Assembly (NCBI RefSeq): GCF_006715395.1 | Contig: NZ_VFNC01000001.1 | Span: forward strand, 620,001 to 684,000 | Origin: Streptomyces sp. SLBN-31 | Lineage (GTDB): Bacteria > Actinomycetota > Actinomycetes > Streptomycetales > Streptomycetaceae | Direction of reading: 5' to 3' | DNA: 64,000 nucleotides | In this document: piece by piece, positions 1 through 7,571 of the stretch | How the letters are laid out: every line of letters begins with the position of its first letter | Position numbering within the stretch: the first letter of the stretch is position 1 | Translations under genes and position numbers: made by a program | The notes under the pieces: model-generated | Databases searched by the model: none | The model's input: only the letters and a program-made list of their open reading frames with translations | Told to the model about the DNA's origin: nothing

Positions 1-1
1 C

Positions 2-697
2 GCCCGTCTGGTCGCGGCCCTGCACGACGAGCACGCACGCGTGGCCGTCCCCGGCTTCTACGACGGCGTGGTCGAACTCTCCGACCGCGAGCGCGAGCTC
101 TTCGCCGAACTGCCCTTCGACGAGGAGGAGTGGCTGCGCACCGCCAAGTCGTACGCCGCCCGGGGCGAGGCCGGCCACACCACCCTGGAACGCGTCTGGG
201 CCCGCCCCACCGCCGAGGTCAACGGCATCGGCGGCGGCTACCAGGGCCCCGGCAGCAAGACGATCATCCCGTCCTCGGCGATGGTGAAGCTGTCCTTCCG
301 TATGGTCGCGGGCCAGGATCCCGCGCACATCGAGAAGGTCGTCCGCGACTGGGCCGCCACGCAGGTGCCCGCGGGGATCCGGCACGAGATCACGTTCGGT
401 GCCGCCACGCGCCCGTGCCTGACGCCGTTGGACCATCCCGCCCTGCAGTCCGTGGTCCGCGCCATGGGCCGCGCCTTCGGCAAGCCGGTCCGCTTCACCC
501 GCGAGGGCGGCTCCGGACCGGCCGCCGACCTCCAGGAGGTCCTGGACGCACCGGTGCTCTTCCTGGGCATCTCCGTCCCGTCCGACGGCTGGCACGCGCC
601 GAACGAGAAGGTCGAGCTCGACCTGCTTCTCAAGGGCGTCGAGACCACCGCGTACCTGTGGGGCGACCTCGCCCGCACGTGGCGTCATGCGCCCTGA
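2..697 (+). CDS. M20-family dipeptidase, C-terminal part
   Basis: The reading frame is open from the window edge, so the N-terminus, with the first metal ligands, lies outside. The visible part has the M20/ArgE-DapE layout: a dimerisation (lid) region with the stretch VNGIGGGYQGPGSK, then the C-terminal catalytic segment with EGGSGPAADLQ and a final GWHAPNEKVEL, where the histidine is the usual last metal ligand. These enzymes are cytoplasmic zinc or cobalt amidohydrolases that cleave dipeptides or N-acyl amino acids; the exact substrate cannot be read from the sequence. The gene runs in the same direction as nudC, 156 bp downstream. Family call is firm, substrate is not. Confidence 0.85.
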   Translation, partial: ARLVAALHDEHARVAVPGFYDGVVELSDRERELFAELPFDEEEWLRTAKSYAARGEAGHTTLERVWARPTAEVNGIGGGYQGPGSKTIIPSSAMVKLSFRMVAGQDPAHIEKVVRDWAATQVPAGIRHEITFGAATRPCLTPLDHPALQSVVRAMGRAFGKPVRFTREGGSGPAADLQEVLDAPVLFLGISVPSDGWHAPNEKVELDLLLKGVETTAYLWGDLARTWRHAP

Positions 698-853
698 GCG
701 CCCCACGCCGCCCGGACGGGCGCGGTGCGAGGGGCACACTGAAGGGAACGCCCCGCACCGCCCAGCCCCACCGGAACCGGTCACCTCCCGCCCCGCGTCC
801 CGCCGCACCGCCCGCCGAAACAGCCCGTTCCACAGGGGGAGTTGGAAGCACCC

Positions 854-1795
854 GTGACCACCTGGACCGACCACACCGCCGACCGCCCCATCTCGCTCAC
901 CGCCCCGAGCGGCATCGACCGCGCCGCCCATCACCGGCTCGACGAGGCCTGGCTCGCGGCGGCGTGGAGCCACCCCACGACCCGCTGCTTCGTGGTCTCC
1001 GGCGGCCAGGTCCTCATCGACGAGACGCCCGACGGCCGTACCGAACTCGTCATGACCCCGTCCTTCGAGGCTCCTCTCACGGAGGCGCACCGCTACTTCC
1101 TGGGCACCGACGAGGACGGCGTCAGCTACTTCGCCCTCCAGAAGGACGCGTTGCCCGGCCGTATCGACCAGTCCGCGCGCCCGGCCGGCCTGCGCGAGGC
1201 CGGCCTGCTGCTGTCGCCGCGGGACGCGGGCCTGATGGTGCACGCCGTCGGCCTGGAGAACTGGCAGCGCACCCACCGCTTCTGCTCCCGCTGCGGCGAG
1301 CGCACGGTCATCGCCGCGGCCGGCCACATCCGCCGCTGCCCGGCCTGCGGGGCCGAGCACTACCCGCGCACCGACCCGGCCGTGATCATGGCGGTCACGG
1401 ACGCGGAGGACCGTATCCTCCTCGGCCGCCAGGTCCACTGGCCCGAGGGCCGCTTCTCCACGCTCGCCGGCTTCGTCGAGCCCGGCGAGTCCATCGAGCA
1501 GGCGGTGCGCCGCGAGGTCTTCGAGGAGGCCGGCATCAGCATCGGGCAGGTCGAGTACGTCGCCAGCCAGCCCTGGCCGTTCCCGTCCAGCCTGATGCTC
1601 GGCTTCATGGCCCACGCCACCTCCACCGAGATCGACGTCGACGGCGACGAGATCCACGAGGCCCGCTGGTTCTCCCGCGACGAACTCGGCGCCGCCTTCG
1701 ACTCCGGCGAGGTGCTCCCGCCCTACGGCATCTCGATCGCGGCCCGCCTGATCGAGCTCTGGTACGGCAAGCCGCTGCCGACGCGGAGCGTGTGA
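854..1795 (+). CDS. nudC: NADH pyrophosphatase NudC (Nudix, zinc ribbon)
   Basis: Hydrolyses NAD(H) to NMN(H) and AMP; the family also removes 5'-NAD caps from RNA. With the GTG start the protein is 313 residues. A zinc ribbon is formed by Cys144, Cys147, Cys162 and Cys165. The Nudix box runs from about residue 206 to 228 (GFVEPGES ... REVFEEAGI) and is followed by SQPWPFPSS at 238-246, the signature that separates NADH pyrophosphatases from other Nudix enzymes. A longer frame begins at a TTG at 842, but the GTG at 854 is preceded by GGAAG at a normal distance, so I prefer it. A strong hairpin terminator lies just downstream. Confidence 0.93.
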   Translation: MTTWTDHTADRPISLTAPSGIDRAAHHRLDEAWLAAAWSHPTTRCFVVSGGQVLIDETPDGRTELVMTPSFEAPLTEAHRYFLGTDEDGVSYFALQKDALPGRIDQSARPAGLREAGLLLSPRDAGLMVHAVGLENWQRTHRFCSRCGERTVIAAAGHIRRCPACGAEHYPRTDPAVIMAVTDAEDRILLGRQVHWPEGRFSTLAGFVEPGESIEQAVRREVFEEAGISIGQVEYVASQPWPFPSSLMLGFMAHATSTEIDVDGDEIHEARWFSRDELGAAFDSGEVLPPYGISIAARLIELWYGKPLPTRSV

Positions 1796-1823
1796 CGGGC
1801 AGCCCGGTACATGGCGGAACGCG

Positions 1824-1863
1824 AAAGGCGGTACCCGAGCCGACCTCGGGTACCGCCTTTTCG
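1824..1863. terminator. Bidirectional terminator between nudC and mycoredoxin gene
   Basis: A long inverted repeat (1824-1839 pairing with 1845-1860, 16 bp, 5-nt loop) followed by T residues lies between the convergent nudC and mycoredoxin genes. AAAGG at the far end gives a U tract for the opposite strand as well, so it can stop transcription from both sides. Confidence 0.88.
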
Positions 1864-1880
1864 CACGCCAGGGCTGAGCG

Positions 1881-2123
1881 TCACACGCCGATCTTCTGCT
1901 TCACCTGGGCCAGCGACGGGTTCGTCAGCGTCGAACCGTCCGGGAACAGCACGGTCGGCACCGTCTGGTTTCCGCCATTCGCCTTCTCGACGAAAGCCGC
2001 GGACTCCGGGTCCTGCTCGATGTTGATCTCGTCGTACGTGATGCCCTCGCGGTCCATCTGGCTCTTCAACCGGCGGCAGTAGCCACACCACGTGGTGCTG
2101 TACATCGTCACAGTGCCCGGCAT
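1881..2123 (-). CDS. mrx1: Mycoredoxin / glutaredoxin-like protein
   Basis: An 80-residue thioredoxin-fold protein with a redox-active CGYC motif at residues 13-16 and a cis-proline region (TVPTVLFPDGS). These match the mycoredoxin-1 group of actinobacteria, which reduces mixed disulfides between proteins and mycothiol. It sits back to back with uvrD2. A perfect SigR-type promoter, GGGAAT-N18-GTT, lies about 45 bp upstream, so it should be induced by thiol-oxidative stress through the sigR product encoded at 41 kb. SD and ATG are well placed. The name mrx1 follows motif and length; a generic glutaredoxin is the alternative. Confidence 0.88.
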   Translation of the reverse strand: MPGTVTMYSTTWCGYCRRLKSQMDREGITYDEINIEQDPESAAFVEKANGGNQTVPTVLFPDGSTLTNPSLAQVKQKIGV

Positions 2124-2171
2124 GTCTCTCGCGCTCCTCAGCTGCTGGGGGATCGGTGCTCGCAGAGAGGG

Positions 2172-2198
2172 AACGTACTTGAAAGGGCCACCATTCCC
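2172..2198 (-). promoter_or_regulatory. SigR-type promoter of mycoredoxin gene
   Basis: On the minus strand GGGAAT (2198-2193) is followed by exactly 18 bases and then GTT (2174-2172). This is the established Streptomyces SigR consensus (GGAAT-N18-GTT). The predicted start site is near 2165, giving a 5' leader of about 40 nt before the mycoredoxin ATG. Confidence 0.85.
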
Positions 2199-2306
2199 GC
2201 GCGCGGTACCGGACCCGACGTGACGCCTGCCGCATTAGTACGACAAGAGGGGCCTGCCTGTGGACAACCGGAGCACCCGTCTCCGACGACCTGGCAGCAT
2301 GGCTGT

Positions 2307-4505
2307 GTGACAGCAGCAACGCACTCCACGCTCTTCCCGCGGGTACCGGACTCGGCCGACGCGGTGCTCGAAGGGCTCGACCCCGAGCAGCGCGAGGTGG
2401 CCACCGCCCTGCGCGGGCCGGTGTGCGTGCTGGCGGGCGCCGGCACGGGCAAGACCCGGGCGATCACCCACCGCATCGCCTACGGGGTGCGGGCCGGGAT
2501 CCTCCAGCCGTCCAGCGTGCTGGCCGTCACCTTCACCAACCGTGCCGCGGGGGAGATGCGCGGCCGGCTGCGCCAGCTCGGCGCCGTCGGCGTCCAGGCC
2601 CGCACCTTCCACTCGGCCGCCCTGCGCCAGCTGCAGTACTTCTGGCCGAAAGCGGTCGGTGGCTCCATGCCCCGGCTCGTCGACCGCAAGATCCAGCTCG
2701 TCGCGGACGCGGCCGCCGCCTGCCGCATCCGTCTCGACCGGGGTGAGCTGCGGGACGTCACCGGCGAGATCGAGTGGTCCAAGGTCACCCAGACCGTCCC
2801 CGCCGACTACGCGGCGGCCGCGGCCAAGGCCGGCCGTGAGTCCCCCCGCGACCCGGCCGAGATCGCCCAGCTCTACTCCGTCTACGAGGACCTCAAGCGG
2901 GACCGCTCCGTCATCGACTTCGAGGACGTCCTGCTGCTGACCGTGGCCGTGTTGCAGGACCGGCACGACATCGCCGAACAGGTCCGCGCCCAGTACCAGC
3001 ACTTCGTCGTGGACGAGTACCAGGACGTCAGCCCCCTCCAGCAGCGCCTGCTGGAGCTGTGGCTCGGCGAGCGCGACGACCTGTGCGTCGTCGGCGACGC
3101 CAGCCAGACGATCTACTCGTTCACCGGAGCAACCCCCGACCACCTTCTCGACTTCCGCGCCCGCCACCCCGGGGCCACCGTCGTCAAGCTGGTCCGCGAC
3201 TACCGCTCCACCCCCCAGGTGGTCCATCTCGCCAACGGCCTCCTCGCCCAAGCCCGCGGCCGCGCCGCCGACCACCGCCTGGAGCTGGTCTCCCAGCGGG
3301 CCGCGGGCCCCGAACCCCGCTACACCGAGTACACGGACGAGCCCGCCGAGGCCGAGGGCGCCGCCCGCCGCATCCGCGAACTCATCGACGCGGGAACCCC
3401 GGCGAGCGAGATCGCGATCCTGTTCCGCACCAACTCCCAGTCGGAGACCTACGAACAGGCCCTGGCCGATGCCGGGGTCCCCTACCAACTGCGCGGCGCC
3501 GAGCGGTTCTTCGACCGGCCCGAGGTGCGCAGAGCCATCGTCAACCTCAGGGGCGCCGCCCGCTTCGGCGGCAACGACTCCCGGCTGGACGACGCCGTCG
3601 ACCTGCCCTCCCAAGTGCGTGCCGTGCTCTCCGGCGAGGGCTGGAGCACCGAGCCCCCGGCCGGTTCCGGCGCCGTCAGGGAGCGCTGGGAGTCCCTGGC
3701 CGCCCTGGTGAATCTGGCGCACGACTTCGCCGCCGCCCAGCAGGGCGCCACCCTGGCCGACCTCGTCGCCGAGCTGGACGAGAGAGCGAACGCGCAGCAC
3801 GCTCCGACCGTCCAGGGCGTCACCCTCGCCTCCCTGCACTCGGCCAAGGGCCTCGAGTGGGACGTCGTCTTCCTGGTCGGGGTCGCCGAGGGCATGATGC
3901 CGATCACCTATGCGAAGACCGACGAGCAGATCGAGGAGGAGCGCCGCCTCCTCTACGTCGGCGTCACCCGGGCCCGCGAACGCCTGCACGTCTCCTGGGC
4001 GCTGTCCCGCTCGCCGGGCGGCCGCCCGAACCGCCGCCCCAGCCGCTTCCTGGACGGCCTGCGCCCCGGCTCCACCGGCGCCGCCGGCCGCGGCGCGACG
4101 GGCGGCGCGGGGGGCGTGGAGCGCGGTTACACCAGCAGGCCGGAGTCCGTCGCCCCGCGACGCACCCAGCGGACCCCGGCCCGCTGCCGGGTCTGCGGGC
4201 GCACGCTCACCGACGCCGGCGAGATGAAGCTGATGCGCTGCGAGGACTGCCCCTCCGACATGGACGAGGGCCTGTACGAGCGGCTGTGCGAGTGGCGCGC
4301 GGAGCAGGCACGGCGCAGCGGGCAGCCTGCCTTCTGCGTCTTCACCGACAAGACGCTGATGGCCATCGCCGAGGCCGTACCGGACGACGCGCACGAGTTG
4401 GCACGCATCCCCGGGGTCGGACAGCGCAAGCTCAACCGCTACGGGGCGGACGTACTGGCTCTGTGCGCAGGCCAGGACCTCGCGGCTGACGGCGAGAAAG
4501 ACTGA
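2307..4505 (+). CDS. uvrD2: UvrD-family ATP-dependent DNA helicase UvrD2 with HRDC domain
   Basis: Superfamily 1A 3'-5' DNA helicase, 732 residues from the GTG at 2307. Walker A is GAGTGKT at residues 44-50 and Walker B/DEXQ is VVDEYQD. A later helicase motif is seen around LHSAKGLEWDVVFL and motif VI around RLLYVGVTRARE. After the helicase core there is a cysteine cluster (CRVCG ... CEDC) and a C-terminal HRDC-like domain (PGVGQRKLNRYG), the arrangement of the mycobacterial UvrD2 group, implicated in DNA repair and replication. The frame extends upstream to 2220, but that extension is unlike the family, whose N-terminus (MTAATHS type) begins at 2307. It is followed directly by the wblC leader. 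Confidence 0.93.
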   Translation: MTAATHSTLFPRVPDSADAVLEGLDPEQREVATALRGPVCVLAGAGTGKTRAITHRIAYGVRAGILQPSSVLAVTFTNRAAGEMRGRLRQLGAVGVQARTFHSAALRQLQYFWPKAVGGSMPRLVDRKIQLVADAAAACRIRLDRGELRDVTGEIEWSKVTQTVPADYAAAAAKAGRESPRDPAEIAQLYSVYEDLKRDRSVIDFEDVLLLTVAVLQDRHDIAEQVRAQYQHFVVDEYQDVSPLQQRLLELWLGERDDLCVVGDASQTIYSFTGATPDHLLDFRARHPGATVVKLVRDYRSTPQVVHLANGLLAQARGRAADHRLELVSQRAAGPEPRYTEYTDEPAEAEGAARRIRELIDAGTPASEIAILFRTNSQSETYEQALADAGVPYQLRGAERFFDRPEVRRAIVNLRGAARFGGNDSRLDDAVDLPSQVRAVLSGEGWSTEPPAGSGAVRERWESLAALVNLAHDFAAAQQGATLADLVAELDERANAQHAPTVQGVTLASLHSAKGLEWDVVFLVGVAEGMMPITYAKTDEQIEEERRLLYVGVTRARERLHVSWALSRSPGGRPNRRPSRFLDGLRPGSTGAAGRGATGGAGGVERGYTSRPESVAPRRTQRTPARCRVCGRTLTDAGEMKLMRCEDCPSDMDEGLYERLCEWRAEQARRSGQPAFCVFTDKTLMAIAEAVPDDAHELARIPGVGQRKLNRYGADVLALCAGQDLAADGEKD

Positions 4506-4518
4506 TGCGAACTCGTCG

Positions 4519-4558
4519 GAAAAATAGTTTGCGCATGCCCCAGCAATCCCCATAGGTT
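4519..4558 (+). promoter_or_regulatory. Candidate wblC promoter with AT-rich upstream patch
   Basis: A run of A/T (4519-4528) lies directly upstream of a -35-like TTGCGC (4529-4534); after an 18-bp spacer there is TAGGTT (4553-4558) as a -10. In otherwise GC-rich DNA this AT-rich block next to the -35 is what WhiB7/WblC proteins are known to contact through their AT-hook, so autoregulation is likely. The start would be near 4565, giving a leader of about 600 nt. Confidence 0.6.
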
Positions 4559-4669
4559 CTTAGCCACGGGGACAGAGGCCTTCTCGGAGGCCCTGATTCC
4601 GTGCTCTACTTGCATATCCGTCGGACTGGTTCAACCCAGTCCCCGAAGCGCCGAGAGGAGGCGAGTCCA

Positions 4670-4990
4670 GTGATCAGCATCAACACCAGCTCCACCAGCA
4701 GCGTCAAAATGACCGATCGCTCGGTCGTCGTCTCCCTGTGCATGCTCGGCGCCTCGATCCCGGGCACCGGTCTGTCCGGCATCCGTGCCGTGCGTCCGGC
4801 GTCCCCTGTGTCTCCCGCGGGTCTTCCCGTCCGTGAGCGCAATGAGCGACCGACGAAGGCACTGGAAGCAGTAGAGGCACAGGCGCAGGCCTATGCCTTT
4901 ACGGCCGCCGGTGCCGGAAGCCGGAAGCAGACGCAGCACCACCTGATGTGGGCCTTCCGTGGGCCAGAACCCTGGAGTGATCCAGCCTGA
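4670..4990 (+). CDS. Upstream ORF in the wblC leader
   Basis: A 106-codon frame begins with GTG at 4670, preceded by a very good SD (GAGAGGAGG, 4653-4661, 8 nt before the start). The product starts MISINTSSTSSVKMTDRSVV and has no recognisable domain. It ends 23 nt before the attenuator hairpin at 5014. In actinobacteria whiB7/wblC genes are preceded by an upstream ORF whose translation controls transcription read-through, so this is most likely a regulatory ORF rather than a functional protein. The exact reading frame used by ribosomes and whether the full 106 codons matter cannot be settled from sequence alone. Confidence 0.55.
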   Translation: MISINTSSTSSVKMTDRSVVVSLCMLGASIPGTGLSGIRAVRPASPVSPAGLPVRERNERPTKALEAVEAQAQAYAFTAAGAGSRKQTQHHLMWAFRGPEPWSDPA

Positions 4991-5013
4991 CAGCCGATCA
5001 GGCCGGCGCCTTC

Positions 5014-5055
5014 AGGGCCGCGGAACCCCATCCGGGATCCGCGGCCCTTCTGTTT
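5014..5055 (+). terminator. Attenuator hairpin upstream of wblC
   Basis: A perfect 11-bp stem (5014-5024 with 5038-5048) and 13-nt loop is followed by a T-rich tract (TTCTGTTT). It lies between the upstream ORF and wblC, so full-length wblC mRNA requires read-through. This fits the ribosome-mediated attenuation known for whiB7/wblC. Confidence 0.72.
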
Positions 5056-5168
5056 GTCCCCCCACCGGGGACGACGGAGTGAAGGGGCCTCGGGACAACA
5101 GCAGAACCCGGTACCAGCCGCCTCCCGGCCCAACAGGGCCGGAAACGAACAGACGAGGAAGACGACCC

Positions 5169-5537
5169 GTGCAACTCGAAGCGCACGCCCCGTCCGTACC
5201 GCCTTCCGAAACGATCCCCCCGCCCGGCCTCACGGAGGACTCCACCTTGACCCCGCTCACCGCGCTCACCGCGCTCGACGACGCCATCGAGAACCTCGGC
5301 GTACCCGTCCCCTGCCGTTCCTACGACCCGGAGGTCTTCTTCGCCGAGTCGCCGGCCGACGTCGAGTACGCCAAGTCCCTCTGCCGCACCTGCCCGCTGA
5401 TCGAGGCCTGCCTCGCCGGCGCCAAGGAGCGGCGTGAGCCCTGGGGCGTCTGGGGTGGCGAGCTGTTCGTCCAGGGTGTCGTCGTCGCCCGGAAGCGGCC
5501 GCGTGGTCGCCCGCGCAAGAACCCGGTCACGGCATGA
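5169..5537 (+). CDS. wblC: WhiB-family iron-sulfur regulator WblC (WhiB7)
   Basis: A 122-residue WhiB-like protein that binds a 4Fe-4S cluster and associates with the principal sigma factor to activate intrinsic antibiotic-resistance genes, mainly against ribosome-targeting drugs. Cluster ligands are Cys49, Cys72, Cys75 and Cys81. The GVWGG turn is at 93-97 and the C-terminal AT-hook RGRPRK at 112-117; the AT-hook distinguishes WhiB7/WblC from other Wbl proteins. The GTG at 5169 has GAGGAA 8 nt upstream; the frame stays open further upstream but has no better start. Expression is probably set by the AT-rich promoter at 4519 and the leader attenuator. The stop overlaps the next start (ATGA). 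Confidence 0.95.
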   Translation: MQLEAHAPSVPPSETIPPPGLTEDSTLTPLTALTALDDAIENLGVPVPCRSYDPEVFFAESPADVEYAKSLCRTCPLIEACLAGAKERREPWGVWGGELFVQGVVVARKRPRGRPRKNPVTA

Positions 5538-5857
5538 ACACCGTAGGCACGATCGACCGTCCCCTCACGCACGACCCCAAGAAGCAGGCCCCGATGAAGC
5601 CGTCCACCACTGAGCCCACCGGCTCCGCGATCGAAGACTCCACCTCCACCGACGTGACCGGTTCGCGTCAGAACAGGACCCGAGAGATGCAACTCATTCC
5701 AGAAGCCCTGGCACGTGCGCATATGCACGAGCGGCTGCGCGAGGCCGAGCGGGAACGCCCGGCCGCGCGTGTGGTGGCCGCCCGCCGGATGCAGCGCCGG
5801 GCCGAGCGCGCCTCGCGCCTCGCCCGCCGTGCGCTCGCCATGGCGGTCATGCAGTAG
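5534..5857 (+). CDS. Hypothetical basic protein coupled to wblC
   Basis: A 107-residue protein whose ATG overlaps the wblC stop by 4 nt, so it is translationally coupled. The N-terminal 50 residues are rich in Thr, Ser and Pro; the C-terminal half (from about residue 53) is a strongly basic, Arg- and Ala-rich helix, possibly nucleic-acid binding. I do not recognise a family. Its position suggests a part in the same stress response or simply co-expression. A start at an internal ATG (5579-5700 region) is possible. Confidence 0.6.
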   Translation: MNTVGTIDRPLTHDPKKQAPMKPSTTEPTGSAIEDSTSTDVTGSRQNRTREMQLIPEALARAHMHERLREAERERPAARVVAARRMQRRAERASRLARRALAMAVMQ

Positions 5858-5911
5858 CCGCCCCATTTGAAGACGGCGCCTCCCGAGCCCGGGAGGCACC
5901 GGCCTCCCCGC

Positions 5912-5941
5912 GGGGCCGGTCCGTGCGAACGGACCGGCCCC
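5912..5941. terminator. Terminator hairpin after the wblC operon
   Basis: A perfect 13-bp stem (5912-5924 with 5929-5941) is closed by the tetraloop GCGA. A second smaller hairpin (GCCTCCCG/CGGGAGGC) lies just before it. They separate the wblC operon from the next small gene. There is no strong U tract, as is common in Streptomyces. Confidence 0.6.
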
Positions 5942-5992
5942 CGCGGTGCGTTGCACCCGCCCGAGCTCCGGCCCCGGAGGTATCGTCACCGG

Positions 5993-6202
5993 ATGACGAG
6001 TCCTCCCGGAAACCGTGACGACTCGGGCTCCGCGGCGGAGCCCCGGCCACTGGTGTGCGCCCGCTGCGCCGCCCGGGCCGAGGAACCGCAGCCCACCTGG
6101 ACCTTCTCGGTGGAGGACGGCGTCCGCCGGCACTACTGCGACGCCTGCTCCCGGGAGAACCTCCGGGCGATCGAGGGCCGGCTGGACTCGGCCTGGTGGT
6201 AG
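5993..6202 (+). CDS. Small protein with two CxxC motifs
   Basis: A 69-residue protein with CARC near residue 20 and CDAC near residue 50, a typical zinc-ribbon arrangement, ending in SAWW. The ATG at 5993 has CCGGAGG upstream. No specific family is recognised; similar short putative zinc proteins are common in Streptomyces. It ends 1 bp before the stop of the convergent ABC1 kinase gene. Confidence 0.7.
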   Translation: MTSPPGNRDDSGSAAEPRPLVCARCAARAEEPQPTWTFSVEDGVRRHYCDACSRENLRAIEGRLDSAWW

Positions 6203-6203
6203 G

Positions 6204-7571
6204 TCAGGCTTCCGCAGCCGGCTCGTCCTCCTCCGCGTCCTCCAGCACGAACCCCGGCAGCCACTCCTCCAACTCCTCGCGCAGCCGCACCGTGGCCCCC
6301 AGCTGACACAGGACACCGATCGTGCTCAGCGTCACCCGGTGGATCAGAAGGTAGGCGGGCGGCAGGTTCAGCTGCTTGCCCAGTTGGTAGGCCGGTGAGC
6401 GGGGGTCGGCGATGCGGGCCGCCTGGCTGCGCATCCAGCCGCGGGTGAAGGTGAACTCGTCCGCCCGGGCCGGTTCGATGATCGGCAGCAGGTAGTCGAG
6501 GACGGCCGCCGGGTCCAGCTCTATGGACTCCTTGACGAAACCCTCCTCGCAGAGCAGCTCGTAGACGGCCTCCGCATCTCCGTCGAGGGTCATCCGCAGG
6601 GAGTCGCCGATCGGGGTGGGCAGGCCTCCCGGGAGACGGTCGACCGTGCCGAAGTCCAGCACGCCCAGCCGCCAGTCGCCCTCGCCGTCCGCGTCGCCGG
6701 GCAGCAGGCGGAAGTTGCCCGGGTGCGGGTCGGCGTGCAGCAGACCGGTGCGGGCCGGACCGGAGAAGAGGAAGCGGGCCAGGAGCTGTCCGGCGCGGTC
6801 GCGCTGCTCCGGAGTGCCGTCCGCGATGATCTCCGAGAGCGGGATGCCGTCCATCCACTCCGTGATCAGGATCTGGTCGCACTGGTGGACCACCACCGGC
6901 ACCACCACGTCCGGGTCGCCCGTGAACTCCTCGGCGTGGACCTGCTGGGCCTGGGCCTCCAGAGCGTAGTCCAGCTCCTCCGAGACACGGTCCCGGAGTT
7001 CCGTGATCAGCGGCTTGATGTCCATACCGGGAATGAGCGGGCCCAGCAGACGGGCGAAACGGCTGAGTTGGTTCAGATCGGACAGAAGGGCGTCGCCGGC
7101 TCCCGGGTACTGCACCTTGACCGCCACCTCGCGGCCGTCGTGCCACACCCCCCGGTGCACCTGGCCGATCGAGGCGGCCGCGGCCGGCTTGTCCTCGAAC
7201 TCCAGGAACAGCTCCTGCCAGTCAGCGCCGAGCCGCTCGCCGAGCACCGTGTGCACGGTGCGCGTCGGCATCGGCGGGGCCGCTTCCTGCAACTTCGTCA
7301 GCGCCGCGCGGTAGGGGCCGGCGACCTCCTCGGGGAGTGCGGACTCGAAGACGGACAGGGCCTGCCCGAACTTCATCGCACCGCCCTTGAGCTCGCCCAA
7401 CACCTTGAACAGCTGCTCCGCCGTACGCTGCTGCAGCTCGCGGCCGACGATCTCCGCCGACTCGCCGACGATCCTCTTGCCCAGTCCCCAGGTGGCCCGC
7501 CCGGCGAAGCCGAGCGGGAGCGCGGCGAGCTTGGCGGTCCGGGTGACCGCCTTGCGGGGAAGATCAGACAT
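6204..7571 (-). CDS. ABC1/UbiB (AarF) family atypical kinase
   Basis: A 455-residue member of the ABC1/ADCK/UbiB family, whose better-known members support isoprenoid quinone metabolism and have ATPase activity. The family KxGQ motif is at residues 67-70 (KFGQ), the Ala-rich nucleotide loop is AAAASIGQVH, the catalytic Lys lies in EVAVKVQYPG, and the catalytic/metal loop is HADPHPGN. The start at 7571 (MSDLPRKAV) has GGAGGGC upstream. The upstream ThiF-like gene ends inside this start region (8-nt overlap), so the two are translationally coupled. In Streptomyces, which use menaquinone, the target is unknown. Confidence 0.88.
   Translation of the reverse strand: MSDLPRKAVTRTAKLAALPLGFAGRATWGLGKRIVGESAEIVGRELQQRTAEQLFKVLGELKGGAMKFGQALSVFESALPEEVAGPYRAALTKLQEAAPPMPTRTVHTVLGERLGADWQELFLEFEDKPAAAASIGQVHRGVWHDGREVAVKVQYPGAGDALLSDLNQLSRFARLLGPLIPGMDIKPLITELRDRVSEELDYALEAQAQQVHAEEFTGDPDVVVPVVVHQCDQILITEWMDGIPLSEIIADGTPEQRDRAGQLLARFLFSGPARTGLLHADPHPGNFRLLPGDADGEGDWRLGVLDFGTVDRLPGGLPTPIGDSLRMTLDGDAEAVYELLCEEGFVKESIELDPAAVLDYLLPIIEPARADEFTFTRGWMRSQAARIADPRSPAYQLGKQLNLPPAYLLIHRVTLSTIGVLCQLGATVRLREELEEWLPGFVLEDAEEDEPAAEA

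Noticed and set aside
2235..4553. Long open frame antisense to uvrD2
   Set aside because: Shadow of the GC-rich third-position bias; the opposite strand has helicase motifs and this one has only Val/Gly/Leu-rich low-complexity sequence.
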